Part shown: positions 36,617 to 47,250 of the stretch, one piece after another
Position numbering within the stretch: position 1 is the first letter of the stretch
How the letters are laid out: every line of letters starts with the position of its first letter
NCBI GenBank assembly: GCA_963920525.1
Contig: OY986436.1
Span: 81,499,630 to 81,563,629 of the forward strand
Direction of reading: 5' to 3'
Length of the DNA stretch: 64,000 bases
From: Dichetophora obliterata
Lineage: Eukaryota; Arthropoda; Insecta; Diptera; Sciomyzidae
The notes under the pieces: model-generated
Databases searched by the model: none
What the model saw: only the letters and a program-made list of their open reading frames with translations
Told to the model about the DNA's origin: nothing
Position numbers and translations under genes: made by a program

Positions 36617-36781
36617 TTGAAACTCTAACTGCATTATTCTGTATCACGAACATGCACACCAACGATGAGAAAGACACGAGAAGCAATATTTTCTTCCATA
36701 CAAAATTGTATTGCTTCTCGTGTCTTTCTCATCGTTAGTGTGCATGTTCGTGATACAGAATAATGCAGTAAGTTTCAAGTT
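36617..36781. repeat. Near-perfect long hairpin (inverted repeat)
   Basis: The arms 36628-36688 and 36709-36769 are complementary over about 61 bases with, by eye, a single mismatch, and pairing resumes after a small bulge out to 36617/36781. The loop is about 20 bases. Either strand, if transcribed, would fold into one long stem. It could be a very short snap-back MITE or a hairpin-RNA locus; no target duplication or promoter was recognised. It lies about 115 bp upstream of a tRNA-derived SINE head. Confidence 0.9.
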
Positions 36782-36897
36782 CGCGTGAAATTAAAATTTT
36801 CTCTGAATTTTGCGTAATAAATTCAAATTACATGTAACTAATATAAATTATAGTTAATGTTTATAAAGTTTAGTAATGTGTATATTGGAATTGAGAT

Positions 36898-36985
36898 GGT
36901 GGCCGTAGCCTTCTTGGTAGAGTGCGAGGCCCATAAGCTTAAGAACCACCGTAGCCCGGGTTCAATTCCCAGCTCAGACATAATG
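36898..36985 (+). repeat. tRNA-derived SINE head, copy 1
   Basis: GGTGGCCGTAGCC...TTGGTAGAGTG provides an A-box-like region, and CCCGGGTTCAATTCCCAG carries a good B box (GGTTCAATTCC) at the spacing of a tRNA. The T arm pairs at four of five positions. The same head occurs on the minus strand at 57606-57681, which marks it as a dispersed SINE rather than a tRNA gene. The downstream body (to about 37095) has no match I can see in this window. Confidence 0.75.
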
Positions 36986-37489
36986 TTTCTTCAATTGAAG
37001 TAATATTTCTATTCGGCTCTACCTCTCACCTAACGATGGTAAGCCTCATAGGAAAATTAACAGTAATATTTCTTCTGTTACAAATTTTTTTCCTTAAGGA
37101 TATAGTCTGGTGCTCAGGTTTTAAAACATCGATTTTTTAAATTTTTCGAAAGTACAATGTATTGAGAGTATGCATACATTCATGTTGTTAAAACTTTAAA
37201 AGCGTTTTTCTCGAAACAATGTTTTTTTGATCGGCCCAGGTGTTTTAAAAAATTTTATCGAGCCGATTCACAGTGTTGAATAAACTAGCTGGACAAAATT
37301 ATTTTTTGACGTTTTTATACAAAAAAAAAATTGTTCTAGAGTGGTGTCGAATATGCACCATTCACCAGCTAGCAGACTTTTTAGGGTTATTAGAGGATTT
37401 TGATCCAATATTTTTTGTCGAACAAAATTATTCTTCTTTCTTTATTAGAAACAGGCTGTCTAATCTGCTGTGTAATTGAATCTATACAG

Positions 37490-37535
37490 AGTTATTGTTG
37501 TTGTTGTTGTTGTTGTTGTTGTTATTGTTGTTGTC
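37490..37535. repeat. GTT microsatellite
   Basis: A run of GTT trinucleotides with two ATT interruptions. Confidence 0.95.
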
Positions 37536-38344
37536 TTCTTCAAAATTTCTTGATCTAAAAGCTCACAATTAAACTCATGTTCAACTATTCTTTATTTTTG
37601 TTCGTTCCGAACTATAAAAACCCTAAAATGTGTCTATAATATTCATTAAACAGAACAAAAAGCAATTCAAAATGATGAAATAATTTTAATTTAAAATTAA
37701 TGTTTATTATCTTGCAAAAAAAAATGTATATGACAAAAAATCTTAATATCTGAGGATGACATTGTTTCGTCATATTCGCTCATTTCAGATTGCAGATTCA
37801 ACTAAGAGCGCCAGAACTTCCTTAGGGATTTTGATATTGTCTTAAATGAAGAATCTAAAAAAGATTTGGAGGGCCTACCTACATTTGGGTTTAATAACTT
37901 TGACGGTTTTGACACGATCTTGCTAATTTTACACACAAAACCTCTATTAAGAAGGTCTTAATTTTTAGCCAAAAGTCGCTCTTTTGATTTTCCACAAACG
38001 TTTCATTTTTTTGCAATCTTGCGCAACATATTAAAAATTATAATTTGTTTTTATTGAGTTTCTCTCAGCGCCCGTAAGACTATACTGTCAGCTCACTAGC
38101 TGAAACAGGCTTAATTTTTTACCATTTTTGAGGTATTTTTCCCATTCTTACTCTGTGAAAATATGTACTCTAAGAAACGAAAAAAAAATGTAAGTGTAAA
38201 TGTTATAATGAAAGCGTAATAATGTAGCTTTGATAAAAACAAACAAAAATAGTTACAACATGTGAGTAACAGTAAGTTCTACTCTCCAAAAGTTAGAAAT
38301 AAAACAAAATATAAAACTTTATTAAGACTCAAGTTAAGCATACA

Positions 38345-39290
38345 ACATAGCAAAACTAGCCAAGATTCAGCGATCCGCGTGCATAGACATCACAGGAGGC
38401 ATCTGCTCATGCCCCACAGATGCACTTAATATTCTGATACACATACTTCCTATAGATATGCACATCAAGCTTACCGCAACCAAGAATGCAGTTAGACTCA
38501 GAGAGTCCTACAACTGGCGAAGCAGACCATATGGACACAGCAACATTCTAAATCCGTTACCTCAGGAACTGGTTCCGAATATCACAGACTATGACACTCC
38601 TAAACTCGACTTCACAAAATCCTTTACGACCAAGCTCCCCTCCAGGGTAGAGTGGCGCAATGGAGGACCTGACTTAGTCTTCGATGTTTCCTTCTACACT
38701 GACGGCTCCTAGATGGAGTGCGGAGTGGGAGTTCGTATATACTTAGAGAAGCTGGGAGTAGCGGAAACTTTTCGTCTTACGGACTCAGCCAGCGTTTTCA
38801 GGCCGAGCTTTTAGCGATAAGGGAAGCTTGTCGCGCTTTAAGTAGCGTCAGCACTAACCACCTCGGAGTAGCTATTTTAACAGATAGCCAAGGTGCCATC
38901 AAAGCCATCAAAGCTGCGGTCAACAGCAACTCCAAGCTGGTAAGGCAGTGTAAGGATGAACTGGCCCGGCTATGCAATCAACTTAACATAACCATAATTT
39001 GGGTTCCTGGCCATAGGAACATTTGTGGCTAGGCGGGGTTCTTCCCCTTACGTTTTAAGAGCGGAATCAGTCGCAATTCCCCTGAACATCGTTAAGGGAG
39101 GAATTTACTCTTACTACTTGGCTTAAGCAGGTCGTAGGTGTAGAGGCTTGACCACTTGCAACACATCAAGAAAATCATGGCCCCTTTACAAACTAGGCCG
39201 AACTCAGGAGACGCTCTCAAGATCCCGGAGCGAAATAGCCAGAATAACAGCTATAGCTACGGGTCACTGGTGCATCGGAGTTTAGAGTTT
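38345..39290 (+). pseudogene. LOA/I-like LINE, C-terminal and RNase H region (5' part)
   Basis: In frame, an AKIQRSACIDITGGICSCPT block near 38360-38420 is the usual segment after the reverse transcriptase in R1/LOA/I-type LINEs. DVSFYTDGS at about 38685-38710 is the start of an RNase H domain, interrupted by a TAG. TDSQGAIKAIKAAV (about 38880) and IIWVPGHRNICG (about 38995-39030) are the later RNase H motifs; a TAG follows where GNE is expected. GHWCIG near 39262 begins the zinc-knuckle-like tail, which is cut by the CR1-like insertion and resumes at 40744. The copy is clearly dead. The clade is inferred from the presence of RNase H and the tail. Confidence 0.82.
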
Positions 39291-40743
39291 ATTAGAGTTT
39301 ATTTATTTTAGTACATTAGTATAATAAGAACAAGTTCTTTTGCTATACAAAGAAATATAATTTAGAATAAAACATTACATATAACAAAAATTACAAAATA
39401 AAAATTAATCATTTTGAATTTTGAGCATAAGTTACTTAAGTTTATAATTGAAAGAAATATACGATTATTATTATAATTAAAAATATAATTTAATTTAGCT
39501 TTTAAGTATTTGAATTATAAAAGATGAAGATAGACAGTATTATAAAGAAAACAGAAAAGAATCAGATGAAAGAGGATAGAGGGAAAGAGTGAAATAAAGT
39601 AAGAAAACTGGTTACATTAACAAAACTCTGTAGTTAAGTAAACATTTTAAATACAGCTTGTCTAAAGCTTCCAATTCCATCAATGGATTTTAAATGGTTT
39701 GGTAAAGAATTCCATAATCGAATGGCGTTAATGAAAAATAATTTCGTTGAATTAAGGAATTTAAAATTAGGTACTATCAGAACATTACTTCGAGCTGACT
39801 GGGAGAATTGTAGTTTTTCAAATAGGTATAAGGGAGTTTTAGACTGAATTAGTTTGTTTAAAAAGATACAAGTCCTGGCGTTAAGGTAATTAGATAAGTC
39901 GCAACCAAGAACTGATTTCTTGTACTGTGAAATATGATCGAATTTCCGAATGCCATGGACATATCTAGTAGCGTGATTAAATGCTACATGTAGTTTATGC
40001 TCAGAGTGTGAATCTAATTTGCTGTATATAAGTTCAGAGTACGTTATTATAGGTAATATCAACTGTACTACAAGCTTACGCCTGGTTTCTAAGGGCGTAA
40101 AGTCAGAAGACATTCTAAGATTTCTAAGACAACAATATATTTTACGTATAATGCTGTTAACATGATCGGTGCACGTCAGTGTTGAGTTTATATGGAAACC
40201 TAGGCTTACAACATTGGTAACAAGTTTAAGTTTCTTATCACCTATAAACAAGTCAGGGATATTTTCAAAAAAAATTTTAGATGCCGAGATCGGTAGAACG
40301 TGAGATTTTAGTGCATTAAGCTGCAAACTGTTTCTTAAAGACCACTGGTTTATATCTTGGAGATCTTCATTAAGTCTACAACTCAAGTCCTCCAAGAGAC
40401 CAGTTCTACGGGAAAGATGTAATTGAATATCATCCGCGTATGCATGCATAAAGGAATATTTACAAGTTGAGAAAACGTCATTTATAAAAACTGAAAATAG
40501 CAATGGGCCAAGAATTGAACCTTGTGGCACTCCACTGCGCACCAAATTAAATTGAGAACACCTATCACCAACCCTTACTCTTTGCAATCTATTCGACAAG
40601 TAGCTTCTCAAAAGACTTACAGCATTATCACAAAAGCCATACCAGCACTTTAGTTTTTGGCAAAGTAAGTTGTGATTTACAGTGTCAAAAGCCTTGGAAA
40701 AGTCGAGCATGCAGAGAAGAGTAATCTGCCCTTCGTTCACGCC
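39291..40743 (-). mobile_element. 5'-truncated CR1-like LINE, copy 2
   Basis: Inserted in antisense in the LOA/I-like LINE: the host reading GHWCIG before it joins IKLPYNTHCCSCGDP after it. The ORF is open down to a TAG-type end near 39634, and about 340 bp of 3' untranslated region follows, ending in repeated AATAAACTCT-like units (39275-39300 as seen on the plus strand), the tandem-tail habit of CR1-group elements. The 3' region also matches 32160-32220. No target duplication is evident. Confidence 0.88.
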
Positions 40744-40755
40744 GAAAAAAATCAA
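39634..40755 (-). CDS. CR1-like LINE reverse transcriptase, 5'-truncated but open
   Basis: 373 residues without a stop. Near the N-terminus lies LDFSKAFDTVNHNLLCQKL with the first catalytic Asp, then SGVPQGSILGPLLFSVFIND, then YADDIQLHL with both catalytic Asp, then VVSLGFHINSTLTCTDHV (motif D/E area) and a C-terminal segment ending FFINAIRLWNSLPNHLKSID. The endonuclease and the fingers part of the reverse transcriptase are missing, so no active protein is expected although the reading frame has survived. The first dozen residues come from flanking DNA, so the true LINE-derived part begins near 40743. The open frame points to a more recent insertion than copy 1 at 32157-34305. Confidence 0.85.
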   Translation of the reverse strand: MIFFGVNEGQITLLCMLDFSKAFDTVNHNLLCQKLKCWYGFCDNAVSLLRSYLSNRLQRVRVGDRCSQFNLVRSGVPQGSILGPLLFSVFINDVFSTCKYSFMHAYADDIQLHLSRRTGLLEDLSCRLNEDLQDINQWSLRNSLQLNALKSHVLPISASKIFFENIPDLFIGDKKLKLVTNVVSLGFHINSTLTCTDHVNSIIRKIYCCLRNLRMSSDFTPLETRRKLVVQLILPIITYSELIYSKLDSHSEHKLHVAFNHATRYVHGIRKFDHISQYKKSVLGCDLSNYLNARTCIFLNKLIQSKTPLYLFEKLQFSQSARSNVLIVPNFKFLNSTKLFFINAIRLWNSLPNHLKSIDGIGSFRQAVFKMFT

Positions 40756-41070
40756 ACTACCCTACAACACCCACTGTTGTAGCTGCGGCGACCCAAATTA
40801 AAAAGAAACACTAACTCACTTCCTGTGCACCTGCCCAGCCCTGCCCAGGTCTAGATTAAGAACGTGAGACAATTTAGAGAAACTCTCAACAATAAAAATC
40901 AATAGCCTTCTAACTAACATTGGAACATGGATGGGTATTAACTAACAGTGCGAACTCACTTTACATACAGGAACACGAGGTTATGGTATCAAAACGGCTC
41001 ACTAGATCTACTTGGATCCTACTAGTTGTAGCATCACCATCCAAACTAACCAATAAGACTCAAGTTTATA
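40744..41070 (+). pseudogene. LOA/I-like LINE, 3' end after the CR1-like insertion
   Basis: Reads YNTHCCSCGDPN, then KETLTHFLCTCPALPRSRLR, the Cys/His tail following RNase H, then FRETLNNKNQ-like sequence and a non-coding end with ATGGGTATTAACTAACAG. A TAA interrupts between the two blocks. The exact 3' end is uncertain. Confidence 0.78.
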
Positions 41071-41870
41071 AAACTTATTGTTGTTATTAAAAAATATAAA
41101 AGTATTTTTTAACTCTTATGTTAATTTCATTAGGGCTTAACCTCAACTTTGGAATCCATTAAACAAAATATCTTCAAACTATGAATAAACAATAAAGTTA
41201 GCATTGTTTCACCAGCAGTCAATTTTAACTGAGCAGAAATTATAATTTAACAAAGCTACTACTCTCACTTCCAGTGCAGAAAACTGTAAACTTACTTATA
41301 TAAAACAAAAACAATTGTTGATCCCTCGACTTTCAGAATTTTTGCTGAAAACATATTTCGTTATTTTCATCAAACGAGATTTAAACTTTTGTTCAGGCAG
41401 CTTGTTCTAAACGCAAAACTGTGCGATTGAACTAAACTTTTAATACGTTATTTTACACGGCAATGGCTCTGGCAGGTAGTAGAATTATACATTTTTATAT
41501 ATATTTTCTATTTTTTCTTCGATTTTCCACAAAAAAGTCGCGATTTTTGAAAACTTCTACTTAGAAGTCCGCCGTTTTTTATTTTTTAATGAAAATGTTT
41601 AACTTCCTGCGAAAATCACAAGTCTACAGGTCAATAATCTATTTCAATTTTTTGTTTTAGATGACTTCAAATGACCTTATCATCCGGGCCAGCAACACAT
41701 ATTTTTTTCAGTCTTTTTTAGACGTAGAAAAACAAATAAAAAACTTTATAATAACATAAAATATAATAAATAATAACATATAAGAAAATTATAATAACTG
41801 TATTTTATTTTCTTGTAAAACAAATTCCCGAAATAAACCTTTAAATCAGGCCGGAGCACCAGACTACATC

Positions 41871-42089
41871 CTTGGTTTTCACTATGTCATTTTTTTGACG
41901 ACACAAAATTTTATCACGTGAAATATTACCTTAATAAAACTCTAGAACATTTTCTGCATAGCTCCATTTAATAATTTATTTGTTTTTAATTTTCGAAGAT
42001 TGCCAAATGTATAAAAAATGCCAACATGTTGTCATTTTCAATTTGATTGACAACAACTGACCACTGAAAATGACAAAGTGAAAACCAAG
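41871..42089. mobile_element. MITE-like unit with CTTGGTTTTCAC ends
   Basis: CTTGGTTTTCACTATGTCAT at the left and, on the complement of the right end, CTTGGTTTTCACTTTGTCAT are inverted repeats of at least 22 bp around a 219-bp unit. Target duplication not settled. Confidence 0.7.
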
Positions 42090-44340
42090 CATAAGAGAGA
42101 AGTACCTTAAATCAGTATCCACAAGCCTCTCCCAAACTTAAACGATTAAGCAATCTAAGAGTGTGTTTTTAATATAACATATCTATCTGCAACAAACCGA
42201 AATATTTACTAAAAACAACTTCATAGTTCATAACATGTAATAAATAACGTTCGCATAACAGCAATAAAAGGAAAGAATTTGATTAAAAGTAACAAAAAAC
42301 AGCCTTATTTTGAGTTCATCATAAAAATTTGAAATTTATAAAATACCATATGTTTGATTTTGTGCAGAAAAAAAACAATTACTAAGAAATAAAAAATATA
42401 TGTTGATAAGGTAAATACAAAGTTACGTTTTTCTACAAAGTTTGATTTGATGGAATTAGCTAAAAATTTGCTTATTTTATTAAAAACAGCCTTTTTAGCT
42501 CAAAGAGCTATATCAAGTTTTTTTTGGTAAAAAACAGTTGCCTGCTGCAAAATGCAACAAGTTTTTTAGTAAACAGACAAATTTTTGAAGAATTCATCAT
42601 TACACTAAATAAAAGATAACTCCATGAAAACAGAATGTTCGCAAATTCATGCGAAAATACAAATTGAAGATATTAAAAAAATACTGTTCTCAATTTATAG
42701 TTTTGTATGTAATTTTCTAGGTTTTATTTTTATTAGATTCAATAAGTTTTTACTAATTATAACATTTTTAGTCCGATTTGGGAAAATATTTACTTTGATT
42801 TGAATGTAATGGTCTTTCATCATAAATCTCAAATATAAACCTTCCTTCTTTTCATATAAGGAATAATTTTGGATTTAAGCTTAGTAGTGGCAACGGTAAT
42901 TAACTGATTTTTGAAAAAGTAAAAATAAAACTTTTTTATTTTTAATCGCTTTTACCTTTATCAAATCAAATCGATTCCGCATTTTAATGCAAACCGCTGG
43001 AAAAAAAGATTTACCTTTAAACCAATATACAATTTCTGCAGTTTGAATAAAAATTATGTTATGTATGGAAATAACAAAAAAGTGTACAAAACGGATTTTT
43101 TAAGTATGTCTCGAAAAGTCTATGAGAACCACCATTTAACTTTTAAAAATATTTTTCCAAGGTTCTTTCTTAAACTTCTTTTAACCCATTTTCCATGAAG
43201 ATGTAATTTCAAACTCCTTTTTGAGCTTAATTTCTGAATTGATACTTGAATATCAACCAAAACTATTTATTTTAATCTTTTTGGATTAAAGGATTCATAA
43301 AAAGTAATTGTTGTGCTTTGACTTGCCAAAAATATAAGTTTTTTCTACGGAAAAGTATAAGAGCCATTCTAGGCCAAAGATAAAGGTGGATACAACTATT
43401 CCATAAATTTATAAAACCTTACAAAATTTATATCTAAAAAAGAGAAAATGGGTAAAAGGTTTGTTTTTGTCCCATTAGGTCAATAAACATATCGTCGCCT
43501 GAGAAAATAAATGTCGTATGTAAAAATTTTCACTTTTAAGATTATTGAGAAAAAGGGGCTATATATGCTAAGAAAATAGCGGTAAGACCACAAAAATTTC
43601 GTAATCTATTGTCAAATGTGTCTGCAAATAGGCCTAAGATTCTGAAGAATATTGATCCGCTGGATTTTGAATTATAACCTCTTTCTCCCAATAATCTCAG
43701 AAAAAATTTTACATCCGTTTTTTTTTTTCTCAAGCGGCGATAAGACCCGTGAGGCCCGGGCCTACGGTGGCAACATTTTAGGGGAGGCAAAATTTTTGAG
43801 GGCTCAAAAATCTTGAGAAAAACAAAAAGATAGGAACGGAATTAATTTGCTTGCAGCAGATATATAATTTTTGAAGAAACTAAATATAAATCAATAAACT
43901 AATATGACAAGTGCTGTAAATTTCTGGACGGCCAAATGTTGAGCGATAAATGTGTAAGGACTAGCAAAAACTTCGCTACTACTAAACTACTTTAACATGG
44001 GTAATTTAAAAAAAATCAATGAACAACGTAATGTAATTAATGCATTTTTGGTCTTTTTGACTTAATATAAGGTATTATTGAATAACAAATGTAGGGTTAT
44101 GAAATCCGAAGTTTCAAATTTAATATTATTTAGATATATAATATCTAATATTTTTGCAAGAAGAGAAACAAAATATAAGTTCTACATTAAAAATAAATAA
44201 TATTTTTCATAAACGTGACCCTTGCAATGTATATTCAAATGCAGAAATATCATTGTAAATTTATTTAAGGATTCCTGTTACAACTTTTAGAGAGGACTGC
44301 AGAGTTTAATGAAAATGCAAATTGGACTGCGATAAATAAT
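42090..44340. other. AT-rich non-coding DNA
   Basis: No protein, RNA or element boundary recognised. A GC-richer patch at 43735-43790 (GGCCCGGGCCTACGG) looks like a remnant of a dispersed repeat. Confidence 0.45.
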
Positions 44341-44344
44341 TGGA

Positions 44345-44800
44345 ATGCGTTATATAATTCTTATCACAACTTCAATTGGAAATTATGTTTCGCTGATAGA
44401 AATGAGAATGCCGCACTGTCATGGTACAATAAATATTTTATTGGGTATGCGGTTTTTCATTCCCAATAATATGATAAACATTAAACCAAAAGATTACTCA
44501 TGGTTTAATGAAACTTGCAAAATTGTAGTTATGTCTACAGAGGAATGCTTTTCAGAATTCGCGTTCCCACAAGAATATTATTAACAAAAGACTTCGCATC
44601 GAGGCAAGGAATAGCTGTAATGCAATTTCAAAAGGCGAAAAGTTTCTGCACGCTTGTATTCGAAAAAGTTTCTTCTCTGCCCCAAAGTGATGAAAAATTG
44701 TTGGATATTTGTTAAAAGAGTAAGGAATCAGACATTTTCATGGATTCCAATTCTTTTAAAAGAATACCAAATCGGTGGTATAAGGATAGTGGTAGCTTTC
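44345..44800 (+). pseudogene. CR1/Daphne-like LINE, pre-RT segment (decayed)
   Basis: Across two frames one reads HNFNWKLCFADRNENAALSW, then PKDYSWFNETCK (the usual W(F)N.(E)C block), then FQKAKSFCTLVFEKVSSLPQ, then a WIPILLK block. These are consecutive parts of the linker between endonuclease and reverse transcriptase in the LINE family also seen at 4125 and 46503. Multiple frameshifts and stops. Confidence 0.7.
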
Positions 44801-45753
44801 CATTCTGCCATGTCTGTCAAATTCAGCTGTGTGGCAATTGGAAACAAAAGAAACGAAATAAAAAATGTTTCTTCGTTTTGACATTTCCGGCATTTGCTCT
44901 CATCTGGTGCATATACACTCAGGGAATTGTTGAATTTCGTACACGGCTGCCATGAAGAAGATGGGGCTGTAGTAGCCATACTAGAGTTATATGAAATGTG
45001 AATATATGAAATGAAGTCACCTTGGCTGAAAGTTTATTGCAAGCACTTTATGAGAGCTCTCATAGCCCAAATTGAATCTGCGATAATCATTAAAAAAAAA
45101 CAAAATTTTGTTGAGCGTCTTTTGCAAAAAACAGCTGGGTTTAAAACCAACTTTTAAATCTTGCGTGTATAGAAACTCCAATTCGGCTATTGTTTTCCAA
45201 TTCTCACGCTTTTACTGAGGATACTAAAATCACAAAAGACAAATTTCTCCATTTCAATTTTGGCATCGCAGCGTGCTTGTTGGAAAATATTAAAAAATTG
45301 TTTTTAAAGTTAATCGGTATTTATAAGAGTGAAAAACTAAGTTTAATTGTATAAAACTCACAGAAAGTATAAATAAAATATCATAGAGTATCAGTTAATC
45401 GGAAACAATTGAAGACATGATGTGATGAAGGTGATATGTCGCAAAAATCTAGTATCGAGGAAATTTGTACTGAAATCAAACTTTTTGAAGTAGTTCACTT
45501 CTGAAATAGCCACAAATATGATTGTTCTAAGTTGTCAAATTATTTTTATGCACATAAGACCTTTATCTATGCATAGAACAGCGAAAATGTATTATATCAC
45601 CTTCATCTACTCATATCTTCAATTCTCAGGATGTCGTTGAGATAAATTCTGGCAATTTATTATAATTACAATTTGCAAATACAATATTAAGTTATAAGGA
45701 CTTAACTTTGCCTTTAAGTTATACCTCATCGCAAAAAGTTCCCAATAGCTTAA

Positions 45754-46095
45754 AAAAAGTTTAATTTTAAGAATTCGGATTCTGAACTGAAGCAAGCTTC
45801 TACTTTGAATTTTTTTGATATTGTTCTTAAAACTGAACTGGTAGTATGCATTGAAACTTATGATGATTCTGATCCAGTATTTGCATCAATACAGCATATT
45901 TTAATTCTCAAAGATTCTGTATTTTTATGCTTGGAATCAATGGAAATGCTTTACTTTGATAATCATTATTATGCCTATTGTATTGAAAAAGGCATGGACT
46001 ATTTTACAATTCCATTGTCTAAAATTATTTGTAAGCATGTGTCAGAAGTAACTTTAAATGCTAATGGTTTGTTGTTTATAATATGGCATTTTTAG
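45754..46095 (+). other. Unassigned protein-like open frame (113 codons, no ATG start)
   Basis: Open from just after a TAA at 45751 to a stop at 46093. It has protein-like composition (acidic and aromatic rather than Lys/Asn/Phe noise), for example ELVVCIETYDDSDPVFASI and YFDNHYYAYCIEKGMDYFTI. There is no in-frame ATG at the front, so it looks like the last exon or a fragment of a longer protein, perhaps carried by a transposon. I do not recognise the family. It lies in the block that separates two halves of a LINE. Confidence 0.35.
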
Positions 46096-46326
46096 AGTTC
46101 CATAAAAAATTTAGTTTGTAAAGTTCTATTAACAATTAAAATTTTATATTAATTTGATCAAAAAAGTAATATTTTTTCAAATGATTTGAAATAAAAATTT
46201 AAAAAATATTTAAAAATAACAGTTTTATTAAGCAAATGGCGTTAAGATATTGGTGGTAAACTTAAAAGCGAAGAGGTAAGTAGCTTAAATAGAAAAAGTT
46301 TTGACAACCTCAACATAAGGATTTAT

Positions 46327-46485
46327 GGCTATCAAAACTGAATTCCTCTCACCATCTCAAAAGGCGCTGTTATGAACCCTCCACAATTCGGCTTTCAAAA
46401 GCGAATGCCTCTCACCATCGCAAAAGGCGCTGTTATGACCCTTTCACAATTCGGCTATCAAAACCGAATTCCTCTCACCATTAAA
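46327..46485. repeat. 63-bp minisatellite, 2.5 copies
   Basis: Units start at 46327, 46390 and 46453 (period exactly 63). Each contains CGAATTCCTCTCACCAT and AAAAGGCGCTGTTATGA with a few substitutions. Confidence 0.93.
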
Positions 46486-46502
46486 AATTCTTACAACTTT
46501 CT

Positions 46503-47230
46503 GTGATGTTGTCAAAACCAGCAGAGCATCTCTTAAACTGGAATCTAATAGCCCTTATGGAAGTTGTCAGAGCCTTATATATTAAATTTTTTGAGAACCG
46601 TACCGTACCTGTATGCTTATTCCATGACCAAATTTTTACTGATTCGGCTGATAAAGCGAACATTTTGGATTGTTTACACAAAATTCCAATCTCTCGGATA
46701 TCAATCAGCCACTGCCATTTGTTGAGGGTAAGTCTTCTGGAATGCAAGAAATTTACTTTCGAACGAGAGCAGTTAAAAGGCTGATTTCAAATCTCAACAT
46801 AAGCAAAACTTTTGGAAAATGGCTTCAATGCGATCACTTTTTCCGAGAGAACAAGGTTGTTGCTCTGGATATTTTAAAGATGTTTGACCGAGTGTGGCAT
46901 AAAGCACTCATGTCAAAACTTATTCCGTATGGTATTGGTTGTAGTTCTGCTCGATGGACCACGTGTTTCCTCAAGAACGGAACGATTCGTGTAGTAGTTT
47001 AGGGTATTTCGTCCGAGGAGCACGCTAACAACGCAAGAGTACTGAAGGGTTCGATACATAAACATTAAACATTACGGTAAAAAATTTTTCTAGTTTTTAA
47101 AAACAACATTCTTTCGTTGACACATAACCCAATCTATTTGTTTGCGAACATTTGTTATTCATACTCATTCAAAAAAATCCCAAGTTCTATGAAGATTGTG
47201 AGGGGAGGAAAAAAACTGATCAGGTAAACG
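46503..47230 (+). pseudogene. CR1/Daphne-like LINE, RT segment with internal deletion
   Basis: Reads DQIFTDSADKANILD, then QNSNLSDINQPLPFVEG, then IYFRTRAVKRLISNLNISKT, then jumps directly to KWLQCDHFFRENKVVALDI and FDRVWHKALMSKL. The expected PDGIP...YRPI...KVFE stretch (RT fingers) is missing, an internal deletion of roughly 130 codons. A TAG follows IRVVV. The piece ends near the hAT MITE at 47251. Confidence 0.78.
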
Positions 47231-47250
47231 CGCATTTTCTACATCGAAAC

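Larger units (their letters stand above)
37097..41870. mobile_element. Possible 4.8-kb terminal-inverted-repeat element holding nested LINEs
   Basis: AAGGATATAGTCTGGTGCTC at about 37098-37117 is an inverted match (one mismatch) to the complement of 41855-41873. Between them are AT-rich DNA, a LOA/I-like LINE piece and a CR1-like LINE inside that. No transposase was recognised and no target duplication could be fixed, so the two inverted sequences could also be independent fragments of one family. Confidence 0.4.
44800..46500. other. 1.7-kb block lying between two pieces of one LINE
   Basis: The LINE reading stops near 44800 and resumes near 46503 with the next part of the same protein, so this block is probably an insertion. 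It contains the unassigned open frame at 45754-46095 and the minisatellite at 46327-46485. No terminal repeats were found at its edges, so its nature is open. Confidence 0.45.

Noticed and set aside
37273..37479. 68-codon plus-strand frame near the GTT repeat
   Set aside because: No recognisable domain and no sign of conservation or splice sites.
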